A DNA stretch of 22,434 bases from Bacteriovoracaceae bacterium UBA4096 (GTDB lineage: Bacteria > Bdellovibrionota > Bacteriovoracia > Bacteriovoracales > Bacteriovoracaceae), in the NCBI GenBank assembly GCA_002381945.1, contig DFXY01000025.1, forward strand, positions 1-22,434, written 5' to 3'. The notes under the pieces are model-generated. The model worked only from the letters and a program-made list of their open reading frames with translations, was not told where the DNA came from and did no database searches. This document shows positions 6,452 to 14,730 of this stretch, in pieces (position 1 is the stretch's first letter; each line of letters opens with the position of its first letter). The position numbers and the translations under genes are program-made.

Positions 6452-7771
6452 ATGAATAAGATAAATAAAGTCGCTATTTTTGGTATGGGAAAATCCGGAA
6501 AGGCCGCGCTGAAGCTTGCTAAAAAATACAAACAAGACTTCTACGTCGTCAATCGTGGTCCGGTAAACAGCTGGTTTGAAGCAGAAGACTTAAGTACATT
6601 CTGTAGTACCTGCTCCTGTTTTTCGGAAGAGGACTTTGCCCAGCATTTTCATAAGATGGATGAAATTATTATTTCTCCTGGAATTCCGGTGACTCATCCG
6701 GCCCTGAAAAGAGCAGTGGAGAAGGGTGTTCCGATACTCTCTGAAATTGAATATGCCTATCGCATGACTAAGGACATTCCGGTTATTGCCATCACTGGTA
6801 CTAATGGTAAAACGACTACCACAACGATGATAGCTGAAGCCTTGTCCCGGGCCGGTAAAAAAGTTTTTTGTGGTGGGAATATTGGAGTTCCTTATTGTGA
6901 TCTGGCCTTGTCTGAAGAGAAAGTTGATTTCGCAATAATAGAAGTCTCAAGTTTTCAACTTGAGACCATTAGAGATTTTCATCCGCATATCGGTCTGATC
7001 CTAAATATTTTTCCTAATCATTCTGAACGCTATGATGAAGTTTCTGATTATGCGAAAGCAAAGTTTCGAATGCTCCTCAATATGAATGAGTCAGATCACT
7101 TAATATTAGGAACTGAGAATCCCTATCTGGATGATATACAAAGTCATCCTTCCCAAAAAACTTTTTTCACAAAAGGTTCTCTACCAGAAGGATTTAGTGA
7201 GCAATTTGATTTTTCATCTGCCAAGGTGAAAGGTGAACACAACGAGGCCAACTTCTTTGCGGCCTGGAAGGTTCTGGAGCTTCTTAATATTCCTAATCTG
7301 CCTGAACTTTTTCAGGAGTTTATTAATGAATTTCCTGGAGTCGCCCATCGTCTGGAATTTGTCCTGACAAAGGATGGAATCACTCTGTACAACGATGCTA
7401 AATCGACCAACAGTCTTGCCACTGTTACAGCTATCAATGCGTTTAAGGAATCATCTGAACCGCTTTATTTAATTCTGGGAGGCAAGCTTCGTAACGAAAA
7501 TGATAAGCTTCTACCGGACTTACTACCTTATAAAGGAAAGATAACAAAAATTTTTTCCATCGGGGATGTGACTGAAAAACTAGCGAGTGAGCTTGGTCAA
7601 GATTTTGAGGTCGAAAAGTCCTATGAGCTTAAAACCGTCTTTCAATCAGTGCTGAAACAAAAACTAAAAGGCAATTTAGTCTTCTCACCGGCCTTTCCAT
7701 CTTTTGATCAATTTAAGAATTATGTGGATCGAGGGGAAAAATTCAAGCAGTGGGCAAGAGAGATCTTTTAA
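6452..7771 (+). CDS. murD: UDP-N-acetylmuramoyl-L-alanine:D-glutamate ligase
   Basis: The 439-residue cytoplasmic Mur ligase adds D-Glu to UDP-MurNAc-L-Ala in peptidoglycan synthesis. Length equals E. coli MurD (438). The N-terminal UDP-binding domain has VAIFGMGKSG (7-16) and IISPGIP; the central ATPase domain has the P-loop TGTNGKTT (115-122), GGNIG (141-145), EVSSFQLE and the NHSERY segment that supplies a metal/ATP-site His. The C-terminal domain has HRLEF, NDAKSTN and LILGGK. The frame is open further upstream to 6401, but ATG 6452 gives the family's usual N-terminus, and GGAAGG at 6435-6440 precedes it, 11 nt away, slightly long. Unusually it stands outside a dcw cell-wall cluster: none of mraY, ftsW or murG is beside it. 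Confidence 0.95.
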   Translation: MNKINKVAIFGMGKSGKAALKLAKKYKQDFYVVNRGPVNSWFEAEDLSTFCSTCSCFSEEDFAQHFHKMDEIIISPGIPVTHPALKRAVEKGVPILSEIEYAYRMTKDIPVIAITGTNGKTTTTTMIAEALSRAGKKVFCGGNIGVPYCDLALSEEKVDFAIIEVSSFQLETIRDFHPHIGLILNIFPNHSERYDEVSDYAKAKFRMLLNMNESDHLILGTENPYLDDIQSHPSQKTFFTKGSLPEGFSEQFDFSSAKVKGEHNEANFFAAWKVLELLNIPNLPELFQEFINEFPGVAHRLEFVLTKDGITLYNDAKSTNSLATVTAINAFKESSEPLYLILGGKLRNENDKLLPDLLPYKGKITKIFSIGDVTEKLASELGQDFEVEKSYELKTVFQSVLKQKLKGNLVFSPAFPSFDQFKNYVDRGEKFKQWAREIF

Positions 7772-7929
7772 CGTCGACTCATGTGATTGTTATAACTCTG
7801 GTCAATGGAAGCAGGGGATCTTTCATCAACTTGATCTGGCATCTTTTCTGCCATTGCCGTTTCAAATGATATTTTTGCAATGAAAAACATCATTAAAACC
7901 ATCACAATTGAACCTAATTTAACCCTCAT
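7768..7929 (-). CDS. Small secreted protein of 53 residues, unknown function
   Basis: This short frame starts with ATG (7929-7927), five bases after GGGGA (7937-7933 on the minus strand). It encodes a basic start (MRVK), a hydrophobic, Met-rich core, and an ETAMA-type signal-peptidase site at about residue 27. The mature part is only about 26 residues, polar, ending SRR. Ribosome site, signal peptide and stop codon fit together, and the frame fills most of the otherwise empty 250-bp gap between murD and kynU. The stop overlaps the murD stop by four bases on the opposite strand. I do not recognise the sequence. It lies downstream of kynU on the same strand, 90 bp away, so read-through from that operon is possible. 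Confidence 0.5.
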   Translation of the reverse strand: MRVKLGSIVMVLMMFFIAKISFETAMAEKMPDQVDERSPASIDQSYNNHMSRR

Positions 7930-8019
7930 ATATCCCCAACAGTCACAATCAATGTTATTGTATCTGAAGGGAACTATCGGCTTATTAAATAAAAAACCTT
8001 AGAAAAATTTAGACATATT

Positions 8020-9219
8020 TTACTTAGTTTTTACTGCCAATGTTTTAAGGCGTTCACACAGGCCGAGGACGTCAGTTTTGTCCTGATAAAGGCCAAAACC
8101 AAATCTAAGTCTCTTCCCTCTGCGGTCTATGAGAATTCCGAGGCTTTTAAGTTCATTTTGAATATTCTGGCCCGATTCTTCCGAGAGAGCTTCGAAGGTT
8201 AAAAAATGGCCATGCCAATGAAGATCTTTAAATAGCGGATTGAGTCCCTTCTCATAGGCAAAACTTTCCGGAAAAGCCGTGAGAAAGGTGCTCTGAAGTC
8301 CTTGAATATATTGATGAATTTTGGAAACAGTCAGACCCAATTTTTCAAATAAATCCCAGGCAGCATTGAAGCGATAAAACCCTGAAGCGTCCTGGGTGGC
8401 ACCCATAAAGGCCATCCCATCTTCAGCGTAACCAACTTCGGCCCCCGCTGGTTTGGCCAATTGGGCATATTCTGCAAACCAGCCAGTATAGGCCGGTCGC
8501 CATTTACCATGAGGAACCACCATGAAGCCCACACCCTCCCCGGCCTGTGCATATTTATAGCCGCCGCCTAAATAGAATATTCGTCCTTCGAGTTTTGACA
8601 GGTCAGTAGGTATGGCCGCAAATCCATGATAACCATCCACTACCATAATGGTGGAAGCTGATTTGGCTTCACATAGCTCGAGCAGCTCATCATCTGTGAG
8701 TGCCAGACCGGAATCAAAAAAGACCTGACTAACAAAAAAAATATCCGGTGATTTTTTGAGAGAGTTTTTTAAATGATCAATTAATTCTCTTCGATTGGTT
8801 AAAAAGTTTTCTGTGGAGGCCACTTCCAATTGAACCTGTGGGAGTTCTTTTAAGCGAAGGATTTGTCTTCTCCAGGAATGAAACTCGCTACTGGTGGTGA
8901 GCACTGATAGCTGTGGACGTCCGACAAAGAGTGAAAGCAGGCGGGCGGTGAGTTCATGGGTATTGGGAGCAAAAGCAATTTGATTTTTATGCTTTAAATT
9001 GAGAATGCGAGCAATGTGCTCTTGAGTCTTTGGCAGCACTTCACTAAAAATTTTATTCCACTTTTCATCACTGGATTTGGCACAGTCATCCCAGTATTCC
9101 ATATGAGCATCTCGAGTCACATCCGGCCAGAAATGATGAGAGTGAGCGGCAAAGTGAAGTTTATTCACATGGCCTTTTAAAAAACGTGAATAGTGGGGCT
9201 TAAGATCTAAGGGAGTCAT
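8020..9219 (-). CDS. kynU: Kynureninase-like PLP enzyme (class V aminotransferase fold)
   Basis: The 399-residue enzyme is assigned to kynureninase, which splits kynurenine (or 3-hydroxykynurenine) into anthranilate and alanine. Pyridoxal-phosphate residues are visible: D195 and H198 in VDGYHGF (the D-x-x-H of the fold) and the Schiff-base Lys222 in GGGYKYAQAGEG. TGWFAE at 245-250 corresponds to the GW(F/W) motif after the lysine in kynureninases. The sequence is divergent (the usual HKW is YKY), so homology alone would give only the fold type. The 20-base overlap with tryptophan 2,3-dioxygenase just upstream makes kynurenine the likely substrate. The ATG lacks a good Shine-Dalgarno, which suggests translational coupling to kynA. 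No clear terminator follows. Confidence 0.82.
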   Translation of the reverse strand: MTPLDLKPHYSRFLKGHVNKLHFAAHSHHFWPDVTRDAHMEYWDDCAKSSDEKWNKIFSEVLPKTQEHIARILNLKHKNQIAFAPNTHELTARLLSLFVGRPQLSVLTTSSEFHSWRRQILRLKELPQVQLEVASTENFLTNRRELIDHLKNSLKKSPDIFFVSQVFFDSGLALTDDELLELCEAKSASTIMVVDGYHGFAAIPTDLSKLEGRIFYLGGGYKYAQAGEGVGFMVVPHGKWRPAYTGWFAEYAQLAKPAGAEVGYAEDGMAFMGATQDASGFYRFNAAWDLFEKLGLTVSKIHQYIQGLQSTFLTAFPESFAYEKGLNPLFKDLHWHGHFLTFEALSEESGQNIQNELKSLGILIDRRGKRLRFGFGLYQDKTDVLGLCERLKTLAVKTK

Positions 9220-10297
9220 AAACTATGTCCAACTGATCTTTCAAAACATCTGGAAGTTTTGGTGTCATATTTTTCGGTATGAGAAAAGTCGCAAGGTTGA
9301 AAAAATCAATGAATGCGCGGTTTCTTTCAGTGGTTGATTTCAAATATTCATGACCAGAAGAACCGCCGGTACCAATTTTAGTTCCGAGAATTCTTTGAAC
9401 CATAATCGCATGACGATAGCGCCAGGTTGTGAACTTCTCATCGACTTCCACCAATGAATTTAAAATCCGGAAAGGCATCTGAAGAGCTGGGTAATCCCGA
9501 TAGAGATAAATGAAAACTGCCGAGAGCATGGCCTTTTGTGAAAGGCGGACTTTGCCCTGACCTTTCCATTCCTCATAGCGATTTGAATCAAGAAGAGTGT
9601 TGAAGGTTTCCTGAGTTAAATCCAGATTTTTAAGTTCCATGCTTTTCATCTTCTCATCTAAACCGGGGTTTTTAGAGATGATGTCACGATCTTGCTTAAG
9701 CATTTTATCAACGGCTTCTGAATATTCTCCCCAGAAATCAAAATCTTCAAAATGACTAAAAGGCATTCTTTCAAGCCAGGCCTCGAGAAGTTCAAAGATG
9801 CTTATTTTATTTTCAGTCTCTTCGAGTTTTTTACGATCATCTGAATTCAAGCGTGAAGTGAAAAATTGTTTTTCGACTTCCATCCGATGATGGGCCTTGA
9901 TTCCCAGAGTGGCCTCAACTAATCGAAACTGCAAGCTCTGAAAGCCTGAAGCTGGAACCAGAAAATCCCGGAATTCCATAAAATCCAAAGTGGTCATCGT
10001 CTCCATGACTTGAATCTGATCAATCAGGATTTGCTGAATGGTTGTGACACGCTCAATTCTGGCATTGATGACGGATAAATCAGTTGAAGGAACAAAAGGC
10101 TTTTGCATGATTTCACGGACGGAATCCAGTTCATGCAGAATCTGCTTAAACCAAAGCTCATAAGTTTGATGAATAATGATAAAAAGAGTTTCATCATGGG
10201 CCGCTGATCCGTATTTCGCACTTTCTGTGGCCTGGGCGTTCAGAATTTTAGGCAGTTGCAAGTAGTCGCCATAATAAACAGGATGTTGAATTTTCAT
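9200..10297 (-). CDS. kynA: Tryptophan 2,3-dioxygenase
   Basis: This 365-residue heme enzyme opens the indole ring of tryptophan to give N-formylkynurenine. HPVYYGDYLQL at the N-terminus, HDETLFIIIHQTYELWFKQ with active-site His43, FMEFRDFLVPASGFQS with substrate-binding R110, and WRYRHAIMVQR with heme-ligand His296 are all conserved. GTKIGTGGSSGHEYL follows. The heme and tryptophan pocket is therefore intact. The frame extends to a GTG at 10309, but ATG 10297 is the likely start, because GAAGG sits five bases before it, inside the extension. The family is a little shorter in most bacteria (about 280-300), so this is a long form. It is first gene of a two-gene operon with kynU, divergent from aminopeptidase P with 55 bp between starts. 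No arylformamidase gene is present. Confidence 0.95.
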   Translation of the reverse strand: MKIQHPVYYGDYLQLPKILNAQATESAKYGSAAHDETLFIIIHQTYELWFKQILHELDSVREIMQKPFVPSTDLSVINARIERVTTIQQILIDQIQVMETMTTLDFMEFRDFLVPASGFQSLQFRLVEATLGIKAHHRMEVEKQFFTSRLNSDDRKKLEETENKISIFELLEAWLERMPFSHFEDFDFWGEYSEAVDKMLKQDRDIISKNPGLDEKMKSMELKNLDLTQETFNTLLDSNRYEEWKGQGKVRLSQKAMLSAVFIYLYRDYPALQMPFRILNSLVEVDEKFTTWRYRHAIMVQRILGTKIGTGGSSGHEYLKSTTERNRAFIDFFNLATFLIPKNMTPKLPDVLKDQLDIVYDSLRS

Positions 10298-10352
10298 AAA
10301 AGCCTTCACAAGTATTAGAGAGGAGAGTATTTTTATTGGACGAGGTTATTGT

Positions 10353-12116
10353 ATGAAAAAATCTTTCACTCTTTCAAATCAAACTATCAAATCTAACATT
10401 CAGAAGCTTAAAAAACTTATGACGGAGCGTGGCCTGGACGGAATGTATATTTCCAGTTTTGACCCTTTTCTGAATGAATATGTGCCTCTGGAAGATAATC
10501 ATCGCTTCTACATCACTGGTTTTACTGGCTCAATGGCCGAAGTACTGGTGCCGGTGAATGGTAGAGTCAGACTTTATGTTGATGGACGCTACCATGAGCA
10601 GGCCGATTTAGAAGTTGATACCAATGAAGTTGAAGTGATGAAAATCGGCAGCGATTCCTCTACAACCACTGAACTGGTTCAAGATGTGAAGAAACTTGGA
10701 ATTAAAAAACTGGGCTATGAAGCAGACCGTACTGCCCTTGGCTATTTAAAGCGTTTGGCACAGTCAGCTAATGAGACGATCGGCCTTGAAGGTGGCGAGC
10801 TTGCACAGCATATTTCGTTTGAGGGCCTTCCTGCCTTAAAGGAAGTTCAACTTGTTCCCAGAGAGTGGCGAGGTCGAGACACTCTCGAAAAAACCCGCTC
10901 CATCTTTGAAAATGAAAAGCAGGCGATGTATCTTACGGCCTTGGATTCGATTGCCTGGATTACTAATTGCCGTGGTTATCATTTGCCTTATCTCTCTAGC
11001 TTTTATGCCAAAGCACTTGTGACGAAAGAAAAAGTTTACGTTTTTGTCACACCAGAAACTCCAATTTCGGATAAGGCAAAAAAAGAAACGGGCCTTGAAT
11101 TTATTTCTCTTCCTTATAACACTCTTGCCAAAGAGCTTGATCGCCTTCAGAACGCTCTTCATTTGAATGAAGTTTGGTTTGACCCTGGAATGTTAAACAG
11201 TGCAGACTTTGGCATGCTGGTTAAAATCTTTGGAACTGATCGTCTGAAAGAAAAAGCTGGTGGTCTTTATGATTATCAATCCATTAAAGAGCCTGTTGAA
11301 ATCAAGCAAATGGACGCCTCATTCAGAAAAGCTGATAAGGCCATCTTCAATACCATTAAATGGGTCAAGGATTCCATTAAGGCGGGTAAACGCATTACTG
11401 AACTTGATCTTTATAATGAGACGACTAAAAAATATCAGGAACAGGGAGCTTATGATCAAAGCTTCAATACCATCGCTGGTGTTGGGCCCAATGGTTCTAT
11501 CGTTCACTACGGAAGTCCATCTGATGAAGTTGTGATTAAAGACACCGATATGATCCTTTTGGATTCCGGCGGATATTTTGACGGAGGGTGGGCCACTGAT
11601 ACAACCCGCACATTCCTTGGGGACTCTTCCAAAAAGGCCGATCCTAAAATGATTGAAATGTATACTTTAGTGCTGAAGGGAACCCTTGCTGTCCAGACAG
11701 CGGTTTTTCCAGAGGGGACTAAGGGCAATGTACTCGATGGTCTAGCTCGAAATGCTATGAGGAAGAAAGGCTATGATTATGGCCACGGAACTGGTCATGG
11801 TGTGGGTGTACATGTGCATGAACCTGGAGTGAGACTTTCAACGATTTCAAATTTACCCATGAAGGCCGGACAGGTTGTCTCAATTGAGCCAGGGATTTAT
11901 GTTCCAGGTTTCGGTGGAGTACGCTTAGAAAATATTGCGTGGGTTCAGAAGCATCCGACTTACCCTAATATGCTTCACTTTGTACCATTCGTTTACATCG
12001 GTTTTGATCCGGCGTTAATCGACATGAATCTTCTTAACTCTGAAGAGAAGGTCATGCTGGAAGAATATGAAGCTGAGTGTTCACGTCGTGGAACGAGCCT
12101 TCGTCCGCTTCGCTAA
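10353..12116 (+). CDS. Xaa-Pro aminopeptidase, three-domain type (M24B)
   Basis: The 587-residue protein removes N-terminal residues that precede proline. It has the three-domain layout of eukaryotic XPNPEP1 and related bacterial enzymes: two creatinase-like N-terminal domains (about 12-150 and 165-310) and a pita-bread catalytic domain (about 320-550). The dinuclear metal ligands are complete: D404 and D416 in LLDSGGYF...ATDTTRTF, His482 in HGTGHGVG, E512 in SIEPGIY, and E526 in GVRLEN. His489 in HVHEPG is the usual proton shuttle. GAGG at 10342-10345, seven bases before ATG, fixes the start. No signal peptide is evident, so it is probably cytoplasmic and recycles proline-containing peptides. 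The last 36 bases overlap the convergent matrixin gene. Confidence 0.93.
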   Translation: MKKSFTLSNQTIKSNIQKLKKLMTERGLDGMYISSFDPFLNEYVPLEDNHRFYITGFTGSMAEVLVPVNGRVRLYVDGRYHEQADLEVDTNEVEVMKIGSDSSTTTELVQDVKKLGIKKLGYEADRTALGYLKRLAQSANETIGLEGGELAQHISFEGLPALKEVQLVPREWRGRDTLEKTRSIFENEKQAMYLTALDSIAWITNCRGYHLPYLSSFYAKALVTKEKVYVFVTPETPISDKAKKETGLEFISLPYNTLAKELDRLQNALHLNEVWFDPGMLNSADFGMLVKIFGTDRLKEKAGGLYDYQSIKEPVEIKQMDASFRKADKAIFNTIKWVKDSIKAGKRITELDLYNETTKKYQEQGAYDQSFNTIAGVGPNGSIVHYGSPSDEVVIKDTDMILLDSGGYFDGGWATDTTRTFLGDSSKKADPKMIEMYTLVLKGTLAVQTAVFPEGTKGNVLDGLARNAMRKKGYDYGHGTGHGVGVHVHEPGVRLSTISNLPMKAGQVVSIEPGIYVPGFGGVRLENIAWVQKHPTYPNMLHFVPFVYIGFDPALIDMNLLNSEEKVMLEEYEAECSRRGTSLRPLR

Positions 12117-12932
12117 TCGAAATAGTTCAAATAATAAAATGAAAAGACCCAGCGTAATCCCCATTTGCATAAATGGTGGATTACCTGATCCATCCGTGTC
12201 CGTATCAATGGTGCCGCAACTTCCAAGCAGGCCATTACTTAATCCAAAAGCATCTACATGCACTGGATAAAGATAACTAATTCCATCAATATCGTCTTGC
12301 CCAAGGTGTGAGCGCTGATTCACCGTTCGAAAATACATTAAGGCCGCTTGATCTTCTGAATGACCAAGCCCTAAAGCATGGCCAATTTCATGGGATAGAA
12401 CACCAATTTTATCGGCACGTGATAAGGAGCCAAATACATTGCTGGAGTCATTGATCAGAATTACTGCTCCCGCAATTTTCTTTCCAGAAAAACGATTCGG
12501 AATAGTCACGGCCAGGACGTTGGCCCCGCCAAAATTTAATGGATTATTATTACAGGCGATGATGATATCGCTTACGGGTGGAATGAGACCCTTTAAAGGA
12601 TCAACACCCCCTGCAGTCGTGCCTTCATCAATGCATTCATCATCCGTCGGAGAACATAATCTTCCCTGATTGATTGTTGAAATATGCTGGGAAAAACCTG
12701 CAGGATCCAAAGTGAGAGCGGAAGTGGGAATGGTATTCCAGAAATTATCTACCGCTGGACCTATCATGCTTTCAAGATCATTCACTGTTAATTGATTGGT
12801 GGGACATACGGTGCCGGAATCAATCAGCACTTTGACCTTATTATCTTTGAAGGCGGCACCGAAATTATTATTTAGCGTATAGGCCTGGGCCTGCGAAATG
12901 AAGAGAGTGGCCAGTAGTAGGAATTTCATCAT
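12081..12932 (-). CDS. Exported matrixin-like zinc metalloprotease with C-terminal membrane anchor
   Basis: The 283-residue precursor begins with a signal peptide ending QAQA at about residue 17. The catalytic region has the metzincin signature HEIGHALGLGHS, with zinc ligands H181, H185 and H191 and base E182, followed by the Met-turn ALMY (Met199). This is the M10/matrixin pattern. Four cysteines in the first half could form disulfides. After the protease comes a Gly/Asp/Thr-rich linker, then one hydrophobic helix (about 256-270) and a basic tail rich in Arg and Lys. That three-part C-terminus resembles sorting or anchoring tails of the GlyGly-CTERM/MYXO-CTERM kind, but no exact motif of those families is seen. 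Its ATG overlaps the stop of the upstream barrel gene (ATGA), so the two are co-translated. Substrate is unknown. Confidence 0.88.
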   Translation of the reverse strand: MMKFLLLATLFISQAQAYTLNNNFGAAFKDNKVKVLIDSGTVCPTNQLTVNDLESMIGPAVDNFWNTIPTSALTLDPAGFSQHISTINQGRLCSPTDDECIDEGTTAGGVDPLKGLIPPVSDIIIACNNNPLNFGGANVLAVTIPNRFSGKKIAGAVILINDSSNVFGSLSRADKIGVLSHEIGHALGLGHSEDQAALMYFRTVNQRSHLGQDDIDGISYLYPVHVDAFGLSNGLLGSCGTIDTDTDGSGNPPFMQMGITLGLFILLFELFRLAKRTKARSTT

Positions 12933-13516
12933 TTGCGATCCCAGTAATAAGAAATAAAGAGGGTGTAAGAGGTCTGGCGCTTATCGGCCAAAAAAACAGA
13001 ATAGACATATGTCTGAAGTCTTAAGGACCAGTCCTGCCATATGGCCTCGGCCCCAAAATCAAGGGTGTTATTGAGGCTGGAGCGATTCTCATCAGGATAA
13101 TAAAAAGTAGAGGTATCGTTTCCATTGTTTATCTGAGCTGATCCGCCTTTTCCGTGTTGATTTAGCCATATTAGAGAGGTACCCATCCTTAAGCGCAGCC
13201 AATCTAAAAGGTTATATCCAAAATCAGCTCTCAGCATAAAAATATTTTTAATGATCTCGGAACTACCAGCTTCCTGAGGAAGAACCCAATTAAACTCCGG
13301 GAGGAAATTCCAATTGCTGTTAAGTGGCAAAACGATGCCACCTCCAATGGTAGGAGCAGTGTCGAATTTTCGAGTGCCACCGGAGGAGTCGTTTTGCACT
13401 TTATCGTAAAACTCCGTATGGGCACCTAAATTGAAGACAATTTCAGTTAAGTCCTGACCAAAGGCGGGCCCACAGATGCAGCCAAGTAAAATCCAACAAC
13501 TTAAAATCTTATTCAT
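12929..13516 (-). CDS. Predicted outer-membrane beta-barrel protein
   Basis: The 195-residue precursor has a signal peptide ending about GPAFG at residue 20. The rest alternates polar and aromatic/hydrophobic residues in short strands separated by Gly/Asn turns, for example NFLPEFNWVLP, LRADFGYNLLDWLRLRMG, DFGAEAIWQDWSLRLQTYVYS and YTLFISYYW. This is typical of a small eight- or ten-stranded barrel. The final residues (YYWDRK) are not the classical terminal Phe but are aromatic-rich. I do not recognise a named family. It is the first gene of a pair: its TGA overlaps the ATG of the matrixin gene, which suggests joint function, for instance a surface partner. No strong ribosome site precedes the ATG. 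It is divergent from serC. Confidence 0.7.
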   Translation of the reverse strand: MNKILSCWILLGCICGPAFGQDLTEIVFNLGAHTEFYDKVQNDSSGGTRKFDTAPTIGGGIVLPLNSNWNFLPEFNWVLPQEAGSSEIIKNIFMLRADFGYNLLDWLRLRMGTSLIWLNQHGKGGSAQINNGNDTSTFYYPDENRSSLNNTLDFGAEAIWQDWSLRLQTYVYSVFLADKRQTSYTLFISYYWDRK

Positions 13517-13583
13517 CCATAAACGCTATCAAATTTCTTGGCGGATCGCTATGATTAGAGCGGTAATTATTTACGGAGTGTTT

Positions 13584-14705
13584 ATGTTTGATAACTTTAT
13601 CGTTCCTAAAAACCTTATACCTTCTGATTCCCGCTTTGGAGTAGGACCTTCTTTAATTCCGGTAGAGGCACTAGAGGCCCTGGCAGAAACGGGTCCAAAC
13701 CTTCTGGGAACCAGTCACCGCAAGATGCCGGTGAGAAATTTAGTTAAAGAAGTTCAGAATGGTCTAAGAACTTATTTCAAATTACCTGACGACTATGAAG
13801 TGATTCTCGGAAACGGCGGGGCGACTTTTTTTTGGGATATGATTGGTCTGGGGCTGGTTAAAAAGTCTTCTTTGCATTTTGTATGCGGGGAGTTTTCTGA
13901 CAAGTGGTACCGCGCTCATCATAACATTCCGTGGATCCAGGCCGAAGCGATTAAGGTTCCTTTTGGTGAAGGAATTAATCCAGTAGAAGCAGAAGAGCAT
14001 GATCTGATTTGTTGCACTTTAAATGAGACTTCAACCGGGGTTCAGCTTTCGAATATCCCTCAACTAAAAAATCCCGATACTTTGATGGCAGTCGATGCCA
14101 CTTCCGGCGCCGGACAAATTAAAGTCGATTTTAAAAATATTGATATTTATTATTTCTCACCTCAAAAGGTTTTTGCTTCAGACGGTGGATTATATATCGC
14201 CATTATGTCGCCTAAGGCCGTGGCCCGGGCAGAGCTCATCCAACAAGATAAATCCCGTTTTATTCCAGAGTCCCTGAAGTTCTCTCATGCCATTGAGAAT
14301 GGAAGGAATAATCAAACCTATAACACTCCTTCTGTTGCCAACATTTTTCTCTTGAATGAACAGATAAAACTGATGAATAAGCTTGGAGAAGAGAAGGTTA
14401 TACTGGAAGCGAAAAGAAAAGCTGAGTTAATGTATGGATGGGCAGAAGAGAAGCCTTATTTATCTGCCTACATTAAAAATCCTGAGTTTCGCTCGCAAGC
14501 AGTCATTACCGTGGATGTTGATCCCAAGTATAACGTAGAGGAATTAACCCGGGTTTTGCGTCAGCAGAATGTTGCGGTAGACATTGATGGTTATCGGAAA
14601 CTAGATCGGAATCAATTCAGAATAGCTCTGTTTCATAATGTGACTTATGAGAATCTGGAAAAGCTCACGAAAATTATTTCTTTGGCGATAGAAAGTCTTG
14701 GATAA
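13584..14705 (+). CDS. serC: Phosphoserine aminotransferase, actinobacterial-type
   Basis: The 373-residue PLP enzyme converts 3-phosphohydroxypyruvate to phosphoserine. Its wording follows the Mycobacterium SerC group rather than E. coli SerC: IPSDSRFGVGPS at 12-23, GTSHRKMPVRNLV at 42-54, LGNGGATFFWD at 75-85, and GEFSDKW. NETSTGVQ and DATSGAGQ come next, then FSPQKVFASDGGL with Schiff-base Lys195, NQTYNTPS, and YRKLDRNQFRIALF near the C-terminus. The frame is open back to 13476, but ATG 13584 has GGAG five bases upstream and gives the family's N-terminus. No serA or serB is adjacent; the gene stands alone among envelope genes and ends at a strong terminator. Confidence 0.93.
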   Translation: MFDNFIVPKNLIPSDSRFGVGPSLIPVEALEALAETGPNLLGTSHRKMPVRNLVKEVQNGLRTYFKLPDDYEVILGNGGATFFWDMIGLGLVKKSSLHFVCGEFSDKWYRAHHNIPWIQAEAIKVPFGEGINPVEAEEHDLICCTLNETSTGVQLSNIPQLKNPDTLMAVDATSGAGQIKVDFKNIDIYYFSPQKVFASDGGLYIAIMSPKAVARAELIQQDKSRFIPESLKFSHAIENGRNNQTYNTPSVANIFLLNEQIKLMNKLGEEKVILEAKRKAELMYGWAEEKPYLSAYIKNPEFRSQAVITVDVDPKYNVEELTRVLRQQNVAVDIDGYRKLDRNQFRIALFHNVTYENLEKLTKIISLAIESLG

Positions 14706-14730
14706 AAATGGCCCTTTTAGGGCCATTTTT
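14704..14730. terminator. Bidirectional intrinsic terminator between serC and the EF-hand lipoprotein gene
   Basis: AAAAATGGCCCT (14704-14715) pairs with AGGGCCATTTTT (14719-14730) around a three-base loop, a 12-bp stem with A/T flanks that serve as T-tract on both strands. It begins inside the serC stop codon and ends inside the stop codon of the opposing gene. Confidence 0.9.

Noticed and set aside
10298..10309. GTG start adding four residues to kynA
   Set aside because: The added codons contain the GAAGG ribosome site of the ATG at 10297.
13476..13583. N-terminal extension of serC to an upstream ATG
   Set aside because: It runs through the promoter region and the divergent gene's start, and the ATG at 13584 has a good ribosome site.
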